In this document: positions 55,104-64,000 of the stretch, piece after piece | Numbering within the stretch: the stretch's first letter is position 1 | How the letters are laid out: each line of letters begins with the position of its first letter | Source of the DNA: Sporosarcina gallistercoris | GTDB lineage: Bacteria; Bacillota; Bacilli; Bacillales_A; Planococcaceae | DNA: 64,000 nt | Reading direction: 5' to 3' | Assembly: GCF_014836415.1 (NCBI RefSeq) | Contig: NZ_JACSQY010000010.1 | Coordinates: 1-64,000, forward strand | Translations under genes and position numbers: made by a program | Notes under the pieces: generated by a model | Told to the model about the DNA's origin: nothing | Database searches by the model: none | What the model saw: the letters and a program-made list of their open reading frames with translations, nothing else

Positions 55104-55792
55104 GACGCAGCGCCTCCTTGCATGACGTAATTGAAGAGACGTTCAAATGGGATATATCCGATCGCCGCTGTCAGCAGTGCGAAGAGAATTTGCAATCCGA
55201 TGAGGACGGCGAGTAAACTTTTCCAATTCATCGTCTTCGTATAAGCACGGATGAAACTGAACTGCAAACTCACGATGAGTGCAGAGATGATTGTTAACTG
55301 ATTGAGGAACATGACTAAAAACCATATGTCCGAAAAAGTTGCCGTTAACGGACCGAATGATAAAAATGATACGTTTGTCGATTCCCCTTTCACGAGGAAG
55401 ACAAGGAATACAAGCATCTTTTCGATAAGTAAAACACCAGTTACCAGGAGTTGCAAAGGTACTATCCGTCGAACTGGAATCGACGTCAAAAGACCAAGGA
55501 TGTAAGAGACAAAAAACAAATGAAAAGCTATGTAGACAACGGCCCATAAAATAGCACCTATCACGGAGACAAAGCGAGCAATCGTATAATCACCGTCGGT
55601 TGTAAGTGCCAGCATCGGACTAAGTGATTCCGTTGTCATTCCCCATATGTCGCGTAACGCAAAGATTACGATTCCGGAAAGAAAAAGGAAGACAATTCGT
55701 CGGTTGAATCCGCGCATTGCCGAATTTTGGTGATTAATCGCGAGTTGTGAAGGATTCGTTACATAGCGCCAGAACGAAAAGTTGAAGAACAT
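55100..55792 (-). CDS. Yip1-like (YknW-type) membrane protein
   Basis: A protein of 230 residues with five membrane segments (about 33-48, 72-98, 112-135, 150-172, 187-210). It fits the Yip1 family by size, topology and its HlyD-like partner. YknW helps assemble the YknXYZ complex that protects Bacillus from the toxin SDP; an equivalent task here is inference. An AAAGGAA site precedes the ATG. Confidence 0.7.
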   Translation of the reverse strand: MFFNFSFWRYVTNPSQLAINHQNSAMRGFNRRIVFLFLSGIVIFALRDIWGMTTESLSPMLALTTDGDYTIARFVSVIGAILWAVVYIAFHLFFVSYILGLLTSIPVRRIVPLQLLVTGVLLIEKMLVFLVFLVKGESTNVSFLSFGPLTATFSDIWFLVMFLNQLTIISALIVSLQFSFIRAYTKTMNWKSLLAVLIGLQILFALLTAAIGYIPFERLFNYVMQGGAAS

Positions 55793-56061
55793 GGGATAAT
55801 TCCTTTCTTGTCAGAGATGGGAAATGGATTTTGATAATAACTTCCTATCCTCTACTTTAGCAAAATCTACAAGATTTGCAATGAATACAGGCGAGAAACA
55901 TACATTAATAGTCTTTTATTTAAAAATGTGTTTCTAAACAACTGAATTGTGGTATTAAATAACTAATTATCAAGATAACTATATCTTCACCACGTCAAGG
56001 AGACCCGTTATTCGAGATATCTCGTTATTTCCCGGGAAATCGACAAAAGGAGCGAAATAGG

Positions 56062-56172
56062 ATGGAAAATAACACACAAACTCGAAAGATGGCATACATG
56101 TCTTGGCAGGATGTTGCGTTCGGTCTTTTAGGATCCGCATTGTTTGTCATGCTATTATTCTTACTCACATGA
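56062..56172 (+). CDS. 36-residue single-span membrane peptide
   Basis: Starts MENNTQTRKMAYMSWQDV and ends in a hydrophobic segment (FGLLGSALFVMLLFLLT). An AAAAGGAG site stands 8 bases before the ATG, and a terminator follows, so it has the full form of a small gene. Tail-anchored topology is probable. Unknown function. Confidence 0.6.
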   Translation: MENNTQTRKMAYMSWQDVAFGLLGSALFVMLLFLLT

Positions 56173-56204
56173 GCACTCTGAGCATCATCACTTTCAAACT
56201 GCAT

Positions 56205-56245
56205 TAAAAAACACCTATCTCTTACAAGATTGATAGGTGTTTTTT
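56205..56245. terminator. Bidirectional terminator
   Basis: AAAAAACACCTATC pairs with GATAGGTGTTTTTT. Shared by the small plus-strand gene and the minus-strand IDEAL protein gene. Confidence 0.9.
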
Positions 56246-56253
56246 ACGTGTCA

Positions 56254-56718
56254 TTATTCAGTTTGTACATTCGGTGTGTGCATTCCTTCCGTCAGTTCCG
56301 CGAACAGTTGTCTGTTGTTATTCTCCAAGGCGTAGTCAATCATACGCAATCGATTCTCCCGTTCCAGTTCTCCAATCAGTTGCTCGATTTCACGTGCTTG
56401 CGGTTCAGATAGTTCAGGGGCTAAGTGGAAGATGCCTTCTAATACGCCAGATAGATGAAGGTGTAAATCGGAAATCAACAGCAACTGATACAGCGGTAAT
56501 CGGATGAACCGGCTGCCTCGCTGAAAGACGAATACTTCACCTAAGTTTTCGACTTGCAAGCTTTTCATGTTGATGACGATTTCTTTTCCTTCAATCGGTA
56601 CAAACTGAAAGACTTCTTGACCTTTCAGAATCGAAAAATATTGATACGCAAACACTAATCGCAGACGGAAATCTTCTTTGCTCGTATAGAATGGAGTCAT
56701 TCGTTTCACTGATAGCAT
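56254..56718 (-). CDS. IDEAL-domain protein
   Basis: A protein of 154 residues. The C-terminal segment (RMIDYALENNNRQLFAELT, about 124-143) fits the short IDEAL motif found in several Bacillales proteins of unknown role. The N-terminal 80 residues are beta-rich and basic. A GGAGGGG site precedes the ATG. Cytoplasmic; a regulatory or adaptor role is possible but not shown. Confidence 0.65.
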   Translation of the reverse strand: MLSVKRMTPFYTSKEDFRLRLVFAYQYFSILKGQEVFQFVPIEGKEIVINMKSLQVENLGEVFVFQRGSRFIRLPLYQLLLISDLHLHLSGVLEGIFHLAPELSEPQAREIEQLIGELERENRLRMIDYALENNNRQLFAELTEGMHTPNVQTE

Positions 56719-56847
56719 CTGTATCCCCTCCGAATTTGAATATTCCGATTATTTATAGTTTATCACATCCAAGCTCTATTTGTGAATGATAAATGCCTGA
56801 TGTTATTAACTATATGTAAGTGGGACAGAAGCTATTTCAGGGATTCG

Positions 56848-57177
56848 TCATTCCGGATTCCGATTGGGAGGTATCATGAAAAAGGACATGCCGTGGGGTA
56901 TGAATTCTTGTATTCCTAATTCATGCAATGCTCTTAATACCGCATTTGTTAAAATACCGTTCGATCGGTTCACCTGATTAAACGTTATCATATTTTTTGC
57001 ATAGTCGACCGTGATCGAGTCGAAAAAGGATTCCCCTACAGTAGCGGAAATGATATACATGGTCTGACGTTCTTTCACGTCAATGATCCCTTCCGAACTT
57101 GGCGGGTGCAGCTTCGTCTGGAGGTCACTTGCCCCATTCGTAATCATTCTTCTCAAACCCGGGATGTAGATTACCAT
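56848..57177 (-). CDS. Hypothetical protein, 109 residues
   Basis: No family recognised. The sequence from about 40 on (MYIISATVGESFFDSITVDY) looks like a compact alpha/beta domain ending with SFFMIPPNRNPE. The start is uncertain: the ATG at 57177 has its GAGGAG site too far away, and a later ATG at codon 11 (MITNG) has a weak GAGAAG site. Confidence 0.5.
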   Translation of the reverse strand: MVIYIPGLRRMITNGASDLQTKLHPPSSEGIIDVKERQTMYIISATVGESFFDSITVDYAKNMITFNQVNRSNGILTNAVLRALHELGIQEFIPHGMSFFMIPPNRNPE

Positions 57178-57391
57178 TTGGTGGGAAATAATTTCTCACT
57201 CCTCTCATATGATTTGCCCTGTTTCTTTCAACCTATTTTGTAATTATGTAAAACTACTTATCATTTTACATATACTGTTTGAATTGGTATCTAAACCAAC
57301 GAATTGTTGAAAAATCACTTCACGTTTTGTTGGATTCGCCAAAATCATTCCTCTTCTACTTTACGGTAAGACAAAAAGTGGGGGAATGGTC

Positions 57392-57889
57392 ATGGATCGC
57401 AAATATCGAAACTTCGGCAAACAATTTAAAGAGTATCGTGAAGAATATTTGGATATCAAACAGCTGGAAGCCGCTGAGCGTCTCTCCATTTCCTCTTCCG
57501 CCCTTTCGAACTATGAGAGGACCGACCGGGATTTAACTCCTGATATGCTAGCGGAAATGAAGCGTACATTTGACATTCCAGATGACTACTTCATCGCGAT
57601 GCTGATGGGAGAACCTTTACGTGACGTCCGATCAGACACTTCTAAATCTGCGGGGAAGACGGGAGAGATACGAGAGCGCTATCGTGACCAATTCATCGAA
57701 CACCACCGCCAGTTGTTGGAAGAGAGCAACGAATTACGGGAAATGATCGCAATCGCCGCCTCCCTTTCTGAAAAACAACGTCGCATCTATTTCAATTCGA
57801 TAAAATCCAACCTTGCCGTATTTAAAAGTCTTGTCGCAAAAAGTGAGCAATCTGACGCTTCCCTTCCTCGTCCTGAAAAAGAACGATGA
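57392..57889 (+). CDS. XRE-family transcriptional regulator
   Basis: A protein of 165 residues with a helix-turn-helix at about 8-62 (LEAAERLSISSSALSNYERTDRDLT) and a long helical C-terminus (about 90-150) that may form a coiled-coil dimer. A GTGGGG site favours the ATG at 57392 over the one two codons earlier. Its target is unknown; it lies upstream of the SWIM/SNF2 pair with a separate spacer. Confidence 0.78.
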   Translation: MDRKYRNFGKQFKEYREEYLDIKQLEAAERLSISSSALSNYERTDRDLTPDMLAEMKRTFDIPDDYFIAMLMGEPLRDVRSDTSKSAGKTGEIRERYRDQFIEHHRQLLEESNELREMIAIAASLSEKQRRIYFNSIKSNLAVFKSLVAKSEQSDASLPRPEKER

Positions 57890-57982
57890 AGGGTTTTTTC
57901 TTTTCCTGCGTGTGATGATTTACGAAGGCCGCTGAACTGATGTATAATAGAAAGAATGCTTTGTCTAGGGAGTGGTTTTATT

Positions 57983-59563
57983 TTGCGCGTCGCTGCAGAA
58001 CGTATTTCGTATTTGCATGAACGAGAAATCGAAAAGATGATGAATGATATCCACTATACATTCCGTCCGGATCATCCGGATCAGTCGGAGCTTATCCGAA
58101 GCGCCATTACAGCAGTTCGAAGAGGTGCTATTTCGTCGTATCGTTATTCACAAGATGACAGTGAAGTGCTCGCCCAACTCAATGATCGTGCTTCGGAATT
58201 TGTACGTTTTTCGTTTAATGAGCAAACGTTAAGTTGCACGTGTGGTCGTAAGGGGCGCTGTGCCCACCAACTTACGGTCGTGTTTGACTTGTACTCACAG
58301 TTCCATTCGTTAACTGAATGGTTTCAAGAATGGCGGACGTCTGAAAAAGAGCAGCTTGCTTTGAAAGTGACTGAGCGTACACCTGAAGCATGGGATGGCG
58401 TCTTAACGCGAGTGACCGCCCCTCTTCGTAAACTCACCTTATCGACCAACTCTTCCGTGTTCACATATGAATGCGCAGAGATTGAGAATCGCGTCAAGCC
58501 GCTCATGCCTTTTGAATATGAGTGGAAGCCTCTGTTCGACTTATATTATCGACTGCACCTAGTCGATTCAGCTTTTGAGTATGCCTCTTCAATACTATCA
58601 TCAGGACAGTCCCAGCATTCCTACGGGACTTGGCAAATCACTACATGGCTTAACGACCAAATTTCCGATATTGAAAAATTGGCGGGGACGTTCAGCAACA
58701 AACCGAAGTTGTTTGAAACGGATCCTTTCATGACACGTCTGAAAGAACTTGTCCATTCAGTTTGTGTCCATCAAATAGGGCTGTTCCCGTATCGTTTCCG
58801 AATCTATGAAGCCATTTGGGGACAGTTGTTCACAGGCCGTAACGAGCGCGATGAAGAGAAACAGCTGCTTGCTCAGGATGCTTCGACTGACGCCCGTCTG
58901 TTTGCCATGTATTTCGCGATAATCGAAGGACGCGGGGATGTTCTTGAAAGTGCCCTTGCTGAAGAACAGCAGCCCGATTTCGGCAGCTGGATGACGCTTG
59001 CACGATTTGCGCTCACTGAAGCGCTTGCCCCTACTGCAGCTTCTATTGCGCGCGGTCTTTACCCGGCTATCGAAGGCTACTTCAGCCAGAAGAAGAGCCG
59101 CAGTGAGCAATTAGCAGCTGCGCACGAGATCGACATGCTCCTTGCGAACGGTGATTTTTCTGATGAAGAGCGGGAATCCGTCTTTGCTATGTACGGCAAG
59201 ATCGGGATACCGCGTTATTCCGCTTTCTTGATGGAACGGAAACGTTATCAGGAATGGGCAGCACTCCTGCATCGCTTCAACGTACCGTATGACAGTGTCG
59301 AACAAGAGGATTTGAAACTTGTGTTAGCTGAGCAACCTACTGCTGCACTCCCCTTGCTGCATGATTATGCCCAGCAATTCATCGCTGAAAAGAATCGGCT
59401 CAGCTATCGTCGTGCAGTGAAGCTGTTCAAGCGCATGCGGACAGCTTGTAAAAAAAGCGGTCACACAGATTTCTGGAACCGATACATCCGAACGGTGCGG
59501 GATAAGTACCGCCGGCTGCGCGCTTTAATCGAAGAAATGGAGAGGGGGAGTCTTGAATTATGA
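57983..59563 (+). CDS. ywqB: SWIM zinc-finger protein (YwqB-like)
   Basis: About 526 residues. A SWIM zinc finger CTCGRKGRCAH (CxCx5CxH) lies at about 84-94; the rest is helical, with repeat-like character. A TTG start at 57983 with an AGGGAG site is preferred over the ATG at 57956. The stop overlaps the SNF2 helicase start (ATGA), so the two proteins are made together and probably form a complex on DNA. The pair matches ywqB-ywqA of Bacillus. Exact function unknown, DNA repair or chromosome maintenance suspected. Confidence 0.85.
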   Translation: MRVAAERISYLHEREIEKMMNDIHYTFRPDHPDQSELIRSAITAVRRGAISSYRYSQDDSEVLAQLNDRASEFVRFSFNEQTLSCTCGRKGRCAHQLTVVFDLYSQFHSLTEWFQEWRTSEKEQLALKVTERTPEAWDGVLTRVTAPLRKLTLSTNSSVFTYECAEIENRVKPLMPFEYEWKPLFDLYYRLHLVDSAFEYASSILSSGQSQHSYGTWQITTWLNDQISDIEKLAGTFSNKPKLFETDPFMTRLKELVHSVCVHQIGLFPYRFRIYEAIWGQLFTGRNERDEEKQLLAQDASTDARLFAMYFAIIEGRGDVLESALAEEQQPDFGSWMTLARFALTEALAPTAASIARGLYPAIEGYFSQKKSRSEQLAAAHEIDMLLANGDFSDEERESVFAMYGKIGIPRYSAFLMERKRYQEWAALLHRFNVPYDSVEQEDLKLVLAEQPTAALPLLHDYAQQFIAEKNRLSYRRAVKLFKRMRTACKKSGHTDFWNRYIRTVRDKYRRLRALIEEMERGSLEL

Positions 59564-62301
59564 GACCTGCACATCGACTCGCACGTGAGTTACAACTGAC
59601 CATCCAGCCTACAGATCGTGGCACTTTTGCGATTTCAGCTGCAGATGACTATGGAACAACGATACCTGCTGATCGACTCGTCTCCTTCTTCTTCTTTGCC
59701 GATGATACGTCCTTGTTCGGATTAACCGTGCCAACTGAAGATAACACCATCCTTTTGCATCCACATGAGTGGGTCCAGGCATTGAGCGGAAATCGCCACC
59801 CTTTCGTCGAATATACAGGCGCGACTGAGAAGGATGCTAAGCAATTGGAAGCGGCTGAAGAAGCTGCCAAACTGTGGCTGTCCAAGGACTTGTGGTCCTA
59901 TACCGAACCTGATGCCGAGCAAGTCATCCACTTCGCAGCTGACGCAGCAGGAATCTCTGAATCAGCTGCACTTCTTACAAAACAAGCGATTGCCAGCAAG
60001 TTCCAAGCACTCGGTGTACGTGCCGATATGGTAGCTTCCTTGTTGCCACATCTGAAAACCTACGGATGGCCCGGAGAGACAAAATCGGATATTCCAGTGC
60101 GACCTGCGTTCCGCTTAACCGAACCGGACTCTGAGCGGACGGAAGACTGGTTACTTGAGACCGTTATTTTGAACGAACGCGGGACACAATGGGTGCCTGC
60201 TAAGTCGAAACGTCACGCAGCTATCGAGAGTGCGTTACCTGCTAAGATGAAACCTTATGCCGCTGCCATTTCGGAGCAGCAATCAGAAATGATTTCGTTC
60301 CTGCAGTCCGTCCAACCGGAAAAAGAAGATGCGTTTCTTCATATACCGATGAGCGACCCCGAAGTCCGGATGTTCATCCAGCATGATTTACCGTTATTCC
60401 AGTCATTCGGACTCGCCGTTCTCCTTCCTTCATGGCTGAAGACCGTGACCGAGTCTAAGATGAAAATTCGTACGGATGCAGGGGTTCAATCATACAAATC
60501 TGCTGCAGGATTAGATGAAGTGCTCTCATTCAACTGGAGTTTCTCACTAGCCGGCAATGAAATCGACCGGGAGACGTTTCAAAAAATGGTCGATGAGAAT
60601 CGTGAATTCATCCGCACGGGAGATGAATGGTTCCACATCGATCCGACTTGGTTAAAGCGCATTAAAGAATTGATGGAGCAAGCGGATAATGGGGAGTGGA
60701 CTGTGAAAGACCTTTTGTTCCAAGAGCTCCCTGAAGAGATTGTCCCGAGCGAAGACGATGAGTTGGAAGACGATCCGTTACTTGCGTTTACAATGCAGCA
60801 GTCACTCCGTCAATATGTGGATCAAGTAATGGACAAAAAAGGCTTACCTCATGTACAAATACCTGAACTGTTACAAACCGAGTTGCGTCCTTATCAGCAA
60901 GAAGGCTTCAACTGGCTCATGTTCATGCGTGAACAGCACTTCGGAGCTTGTCTTGCAGATGATATGGGACTTGGAAAAACGGTACAGCTTATCAGTTATT
61001 TGCTGAAGGTGCATGCCGAACCTGATGCGACGCCTTCGCTGATCATTTGCCCGACCAGCGTGCTCGGTAACTGGCAAAAAGAGTTGGAACGCTTTGCACC
61101 TTCTTTGAAAGCGGCCATTCACTACGGACCCGGCCGTTTGAAAGAAGGTCAGTTCAATGCATTTTTAGCACAGGAAAAGCCCGATGTCGTGCTGACAACT
61201 TACGGGACAGCTACTCAAGATAGTGAATTCCTTGTTGAGTTTCCATTTGCTAGCATCACGCTGGATGAGGCGCAAAATATAAAAAACATGCAAACGAAGC
61301 AATCCAGAGCCATCCGTCAACTTCGTGGCGGTCATCATATCGCGTTGACCGGGACGCCGATCGAGAACCGGCTTGCGGAGTTATGGGCGATTTTCGACTT
61401 CATCCATCGCGGGTATTTCGGAAGTTTCAGGAAGTTCACGGATGACTTCATAATTCCGATTGAGCGGGATGATGATGAGCGTATCAAGAGTCGTCTGCGC
61501 TCTAAAATCCACCCATTCTTATTGCGGAGAACGAAAAGTGATCCAGACTTGCAACTCAATTTACCGAAGAAGCTCGAGCAAAATGAGTATGTGCCACTTA
61601 CAAGTGAACAGGCTGCCATTTACGAAAGCTTCATTGAAGAAACGAAATTCAAGCTGCAGACACTCTCAGGATTTGAACGTAAGGGACTCATTTTAAAGAT
61701 GTTGAGCCGGCTGAAGCAATTGTGTAATCACCCTGCTTTGTTCTTGAAAGAACCATTTACAGAGGCCGACGAAATGTTGTCGAGATCTGACAAACTGGAG
61801 CGGATTGTGAAATTGGCTGCTGAAATCGCTGCCAATGGGGAGCAATGCTTGATATTTACACAATATATCGGAATGGGCCAGCTCATTCGACAATGTCTGA
61901 CAGAGCTTTACGGATTCGAAGTCCCTTTCCTTACAGGAAGTATGCCGAAGGGACAGCGCGATCACCTTGTGGAAGCGTTCCAAAAAGGTGAATTCCCGAT
62001 TTTCATCCTTTCGCTCAAAGCGGGTGGCACCGGGCTGAACTTGACAGCTGCAAATCATGTGTTGCACGCAGATCGCTGGTGGAACCCGGCTGTTGAAAAC
62101 CAGGCGACTGACCGAGCATACCGGATCGGTCAGGAAAAATTTGTTCACGTTCATAAGTTTGTGACGATTGGAACAATCGAAGAAAAAATCGATAAGATGC
62201 TTGAAGAGAAAGCAGCACTGTCTGCTGATCTTATCCAATCCAGTCAGTGGCTGACGGAACTATCTGATCGGGAACTGGATGACCTGCTGTCATTCGGATG
62301 A
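59560..62301 (+). CDS. ywqA: SNF2-family DNA-dependent ATPase (YwqA-like)
   Basis: A protein of 913 residues. The first 440 are an accessory region; the helicase core follows: DDMGLGKTVQ (about 465), LDEAQNIKN (about 567), TGTPIENRLAELW (about 597), GGTGLNLTAANHV (about 828) and QATDRAYRIGQ (about 850). It should translocate on double-stranded DNA and displace proteins such as stalled polymerase. It is coupled to the SWIM protein by a 4-base overlap and followed by a terminator. Confidence 0.93.
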   Translation: MRPAHRLARELQLTIQPTDRGTFAISAADDYGTTIPADRLVSFFFFADDTSLFGLTVPTEDNTILLHPHEWVQALSGNRHPFVEYTGATEKDAKQLEAAEEAAKLWLSKDLWSYTEPDAEQVIHFAADAAGISESAALLTKQAIASKFQALGVRADMVASLLPHLKTYGWPGETKSDIPVRPAFRLTEPDSERTEDWLLETVILNERGTQWVPAKSKRHAAIESALPAKMKPYAAAISEQQSEMISFLQSVQPEKEDAFLHIPMSDPEVRMFIQHDLPLFQSFGLAVLLPSWLKTVTESKMKIRTDAGVQSYKSAAGLDEVLSFNWSFSLAGNEIDRETFQKMVDENREFIRTGDEWFHIDPTWLKRIKELMEQADNGEWTVKDLLFQELPEEIVPSEDDELEDDPLLAFTMQQSLRQYVDQVMDKKGLPHVQIPELLQTELRPYQQEGFNWLMFMREQHFGACLADDMGLGKTVQLISYLLKVHAEPDATPSLIICPTSVLGNWQKELERFAPSLKAAIHYGPGRLKEGQFNAFLAQEKPDVVLTTYGTATQDSEFLVEFPFASITLDEAQNIKNMQTKQSRAIRQLRGGHHIALTGTPIENRLAELWAIFDFIHRGYFGSFRKFTDDFIIPIERDDDERIKSRLRSKIHPFLLRRTKSDPDLQLNLPKKLEQNEYVPLTSEQAAIYESFIEETKFKLQTLSGFERKGLILKMLSRLKQLCNHPALFLKEPFTEADEMLSRSDKLERIVKLAAEIAANGEQCLIFTQYIGMGQLIRQCLTELYGFEVPFLTGSMPKGQRDHLVEAFQKGEFPIFILSLKAGGTGLNLTAANHVLHADRWWNPAVENQATDRAYRIGQEKFVHVHKFVTIGTIEEKIDKMLEEKAALSADLIQSSQWLTELSDRELDDLLSFG

Positions 62302-62314
62302 CCCACATTCTACA

Positions 62315-62348
62315 TCCGCAAATCACTCGCGTGGTTTGCGGTCTTTTT
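62315..62348 (+). terminator. Terminator after the SNF2 gene
   Basis: CCGCAAATCAC pairs with GTGGTTTGCGG, followed by TCTTTTT. Confidence 0.85.
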
Positions 62349-62362
62349 ATGTACATCCCCGG

Positions 62363-62524
62363 TTAGATACGACTGATCCGGTTCATTTGCAACACTTTTC
62401 GTATCTCTTTATCTTTCGCCTTCTGCTCGAGCACATCCAAGCGTTCGTTCAAATTCGCAACCAATCGGATCAGTTGTCCAATTTGTAATTCCATACGCAG
62501 TATTATTTTATGGTGTGATTCCAT
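62363..62524 (-). CDS. Small coiled-coil protein, 53 residues
   Basis: From the ATG at 62524, chosen for the AAAGGAGAG site 7 bases upstream; a longer frame in the same phase has no such site. The helix from about 8 to 45 (LRMELQIGQLIRLVANLNER) has heptad spacing of Leu and Ile, so a coiled coil is likely. Unknown function. Confidence 0.55.
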   Translation of the reverse strand: MESHHKIILRMELQIGQLIRLVANLNERLDVLEQKAKDKEIRKVLQMNRISRI

Positions 62525-62867
62525 GCGCTTCTCTCCTTTGAGGCGATTTCGCTGCCGGACCAGTAAGAAGCGGTCTCTTCTGATCCGACGGTAAAATCGC
62601 GATTTGTTGGTGGCTGAAACAACCACTCCTCTTCGTACTGCTACACCGTTAACCGTGCCTGACCACTTGTAACAGCGTTTATATGTCATACTTGCTTCCT
62701 AGGATCAGAAGGAATCCCCACTCCCTCTGGCCCTGTTCTTACCCCCGGTACTTGTACGTGCTGCTCTTTCCACGGGCAACACACGCACATCTTGACTATT
62801 CCATGTTTTTTATTATCTACCTCCTTCACTAACGCTTTTCTAATGCCCTATGTAACTGGTGAATGCA
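62525..62867. other. Intergenic stretch, no gene seen
   Basis: An open frame continues back from the 53-residue gene, but with Arg-rich, unlikely composition and no start signal. No RNA or terminator recognised. Confidence 0.4.
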
Positions 62868-63296
62868 TTAGAAAATTGGCAGCGTTTCTTTTTCGTGACC
62901 TTGTGAAGGCAATTCAAAATGGTCAGCCGCAGTAGAAGCTGCTTGCGTTCGGACAGTTGGTTGCCCTTCGGAAGACGGCTTTTTCGTAATCAGGAAACGG
63001 ACATCTTCTCCTGCGACTTGGGTTACAAATGCACGGGTCCGGTCGTCCCGCTCGTACGAACGTGTCTGAATACGTCCGCTGACACCGATTAAAGATCCTT
63101 TTCCGCAATGTTTCGCCGTATTTTCCGCAGTACGCCCCCAAATGGTAACGAAAATGAAGTCCGCATCGATGTCGCCTTGCTGATTCTTGAAACTGCGATT
63201 GACAGCCAGTGTAAAACTCGCTTGCATCCTTCCATCACCGATCATCCGGACATCTGGATCTTTCGTCATTCTTCCGACAAGTGCCACATGATTCAC
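62868..63296 (-). CDS. ssbB: Single-stranded DNA-binding protein SsbB
   Basis: A protein of 142 residues with an OB fold over about 1-105: NHVALVGRMTKDPDVR at the start, DADFIFVTIWGRTAENTAKH in the middle. The tail ends in LPIF, a variant of the acidic interaction tip of SSB proteins. SsbB protects incoming single-stranded DNA during transformation in Bacillus. Its place beside ywpF matches the Bacillus arrangement and separates it from the replication SSB, which lies between rpsF and rpsR. Confidence 0.85.
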   Translation of the reverse strand: MNHVALVGRMTKDPDVRMIGDGRMQASFTLAVNRSFKNQQGDIDADFIFVTIWGRTAENTAKHCGKGSLIGVSGRIQTRSYERDDRTRAFVTQVAGEDVRFLITKKPSSEGQPTVRTQAASTAADHFELPSQGHEKETLPIF

Positions 63297-63557
63297 CTAG
63301 TTCCCTCCTCTCTTTGAATTGCTTTCATCATACGGATAAGGTTCAGATTGGACAAATGTGCATTTCCTCGATTTGAGGGTGATTGAATAGCTGAACATGA
63401 AGTTTGAAACATGAGTATTTTCGCTCATACGCTGTTTACCGTTGGAGGGACTGCACTTTCGAATTGTGTTATTTTGTCGATAATTCGGCTTTGCCCATAT
63501 TAGAAAGAGTTTTGAATGACTGTGGTATACTGGGTGAAAAAGGGGGATTCGGACGGG

Positions 63558-63983
63558 ATGAAAACGTTTAAAATGATTTCTTTCGGTTTGCTTTCCGGCG
63601 ATACAGCTGATTATCTACCCATGCACGACGGTATTATCATCAACCAGGAGAACAGTCATCGCATGTGGATATTGGAAATGTTTTTGGATGTCGAGTATAA
63701 AGAACGATTCGAAAAACTGCAGGCGGAAGAAGCACTCGTGGAAGCGAAAGTCGTGATTTCTTATCCTGAAAACGAACCTGCCGCCTTTGTGCTTGCAGTA
63801 GATACCGTACAGGAAATAGGAAACCGGGTTTCCGTCTTATTGAAAGGTCGATTGAAACGTCAGCGTTCCGAATATGCGGAACAGCTGTTGAGTGAGTTGC
63901 TGGACCGTGGTTTCGAAGGCCAAGCCTTACTTGAACGTTTTGAAAGTGACATGCGTTCACGGCCTCGGTTAAAAAAGAAATAA
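63558..63983 (+). CDS. ywpF: YwpF-like protein
   Basis: A protein of 141 residues from the ATG at 63558, for which GGGGGA is the ribosome site; an earlier start 14 codons upstream is less likely. It begins MKTFKMISFGLLSGD and has a basic C-terminus (RSRPRLKKK). It fits the YwpF family, which has no assigned function. It is divergent from ssbB. Confidence 0.75.
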   Translation: MKTFKMISFGLLSGDTADYLPMHDGIIINQENSHRMWILEMFLDVEYKERFEKLQAEEALVEAKVVISYPENEPAAFVLAVDTVQEIGNRVSVLLKGRLKRQRSEYAEQLLSELLDRGFEGQALLERFESDMRSRPRLKKK

Positions 63984-64000
63984 ACAAGCAAAAACCACGG

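Noticed and set aside
57956..57982. ATG start for the SWIM protein
   Set aside because: The AGGGAG ribosome site lies after this ATG and is correctly spaced for the TTG at 57983.
1..64000. tRNA, rRNA or riboswitch genes
   Set aside because: I looked for cloverleaf-like ends, rRNA signatures and long structured leaders and found none I could support.

Overview
The window comes from a Gram-positive bacterium of the order Bacillales, most likely a Sporosarcina-like member of the Planococcaceae. This placement rests on eight proteins with S-layer homology (SLH) triplets, a csaB-type wall pyruvyl-transferase, and a right end matching the ywqB-ywqA / ssbB / ywpF genes of Bacillus. The genus is inference. 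No rRNA or tRNA gene was recognised.

Layout. 0.1-6.4 kb: two SLH proteins (one a lytic transglycosylase-like wall hydrolase) and two lipoproteins. 7.1-23.0 kb: the S-layer locus, with a full S-layer gene at its right end (20038-22830, minus strand). To its left lie, in transcription order, a RadC/JAB protein, a 113-residue protein, two tiny overlapping membrane-peptide ORFs, a tyrosine recombinase, two unknown genes, a DUF927-type ATPase, a second tyrosine recombinase and a putative DNA-binding protein. Then comes a promoterless 3' part of a different S-layer gene (9317-11278), followed by a decayed second copy of the RadC/113/peptide/recombinase module. 23.1-29.6 kb: secondary cell wall polymer genes (UDP-ManNAc dehydrogenase, WecG/TagA transferase, CsaB, a GT4 glycosyltransferase and a MurJ/MviN-like flippase). 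29.6-38.8 kb: five SLH-anchored enzymes (glucosaminidase, NlpC/P60 peptidase, subtilase, amidase, 5'-nucleotidase). 38.9-46.5 kb: PanF/YhdT, a NERD nuclease, a DEDDh exonuclease and a YxlEFG-like ABC operon with an XRE regulator. 47.1-55.8 kb: a giant subtilase, a second exonuclease and a YknW/YknX-like pair. 56-64 kb: small regulators, SWIM and SNF2 proteins, SsbB and YwpF.

Main discovery candidate. The S-layer gene and the silent fragment share a 37-bp block (21911-21947 and 11244-11280; 34 of 37 identical). On its N-terminal side the two copies diverge at once, and the silent copy meets an in-frame stop at the junction. This is the geometry left by a site-specific integrative element that inserted in the S-layer gene. 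The element would have supplied its own C-terminal S-layer half and pushed the previous half about 10.7 kb downstream. Excision would restore an in-frame protein of about 948 residues, close to the present 930. The decayed second module next to the displaced half suggests this happened more than once. I read this as a possible S-layer-converting mobile element; excision has not been shown.

A second unexplained feature is a set of four intergenic loci (about 41.0, 42.7, 46.8 and 52.5 kb). Each pairs a 21-bp-period array built on a GAGCG core with a conserved element of roughly 80 bp.
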